The notes below the pieces were generated by a model. It had not been told where the DNA came from. It did no database searches and was given only the letters and a program-made list of their open reading frames with translations. 5,661 nt of DNA. Source: an uncultured Labedella sp. (GTDB lineage Bacteria; Actinomycetota; Actinomycetes; Actinomycetales; Microbacteriaceae). Where the stretch lies: assembly GCA_934636065.1 (NCBI GenBank), contig CAKTZW010000155.1, positions 1 to 5,661 on the forward strand, in the 5' to 3' direction. Within the stretch, counting starts at the first letter, position 1, and each line of letters opens with the position of its first letter. Below are positions 5,450 to 5,661 of the stretch, piece by piece. A program made the translations under genes and the position numbers.

Positions 5450-5661
5450 TGCTCTCGCAGGGACTCGCACCGGCCGCTTCTACTTCCTTCTCAATCCTGC
5501 TCGCCCCCACGGCCCGTGCTCTGCGGCGGTGAGGAAGCACAGGCGGAACCACCGTCGACCTCGTCCGGGTGCGCTCATCCGGTATTGGGGAGTGGTGGTC
5601 GTGCTCTCGTTCTCGCCTTCGTCGTGTGGGTCCAGTCGTGGTGTCCGGGTCCGCGGACGTG
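5450..5661. other. Unassigned 3' flank of purC
   Basis: This 212-base tail has no recognised gene, tRNA or strong terminator. A 27-codon ORF begins at 5449 in TGATG overlap with the purC stop, and an open frame from a GTG at 5529 runs to the window edge; neither has a convincing start signal or a familiar product. CACGG/CCGTG around 5505-5518 and the palindrome GTCCGCGGAC at 5649-5658 are too short to interpret. Confidence 0.4.

Noticed and set aside
5450..5470. GCAGGGACTCGCACC resembling the 3' part of a tRNA
   Set aside because: No cloverleaf arms, anticodon stem or acceptor pairing could be found around it on either strand.
5449..5532. 27-codon ORF overlapping the purC stop as TGATG
   Set aside because: There is no ribosome binding site, no conserved motif, and it is too short to support; the overlap may be chance.

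Overview
The window is very GC-rich DNA (GTG starts, GC-rich third codon positions) and most resembles a Gram-positive actinobacterium. The gene set (a bacterial SCP-type protein and a small two-helix membrane protein next to purM, divergent to purD) suggests Microbacteriaceae or a close relative. The family-level placement is inference; the phylum is fairly safe. Three genes of de novo purine synthesis frame the window: purM (5' end only, running off the left edge), purD and purC.

Left part (1-970) is a leftward transcription unit: a sterol-carrier-like protein, then a small membrane protein, then purM, whose start codon overlaps the preceding stop by four bases (ATGA). Between the divergent starts of the SCP-like gene (970, leftward) and purD (990, rightward) lie only 19 bases. 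They contain one symmetric heptamer that reads as a TANNNT -10 element on both strands, 7 nt from each start codon. This looks like a shared bidirectional promoter producing two leaderless or nearly leaderless mRNAs.

Middle part (969-2360): purD ends inside a perfect 18-bp inverted repeat, probably a terminator that also insulates the convergent gene. That gene (2360-4093, leftward) encodes a secreted glucoamylase-like / GH144-type glycoside hydrolase with a Sec signal peptide and a Gly/Pro-rich linker carrying a 57-bp internal duplication. Its promoter region holds a LacI-family-type palindrome over a candidate -10, suggesting sugar-responsive control. It is a carbohydrate-use gene sitting between two housekeeping purine genes.

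Right part (4094-5661): a 180-bp tandem array of about 22-23-bp units lies directly upstream of purC. The last unit contributes a GATAAT -10 element 6 nt before the purC GTG start, so purC also looks leaderless. purC encodes a full-length SAICAR synthetase with an acidic low-complexity insertion. The final 212 bases show no gene I can support.

PurD (PRA to GAR), PurM (FGAM to AIR) and PurC (CAIR to SAICAR) are steps 2, 5 and 7-8 of IMP synthesis in the cytoplasm. I see no defence system, mobile element, CRISPR or RNA gene. The most notable signals are regulatory: the symmetric promoter, the repeat array ending in a promoter element, and the putative LacI operator.
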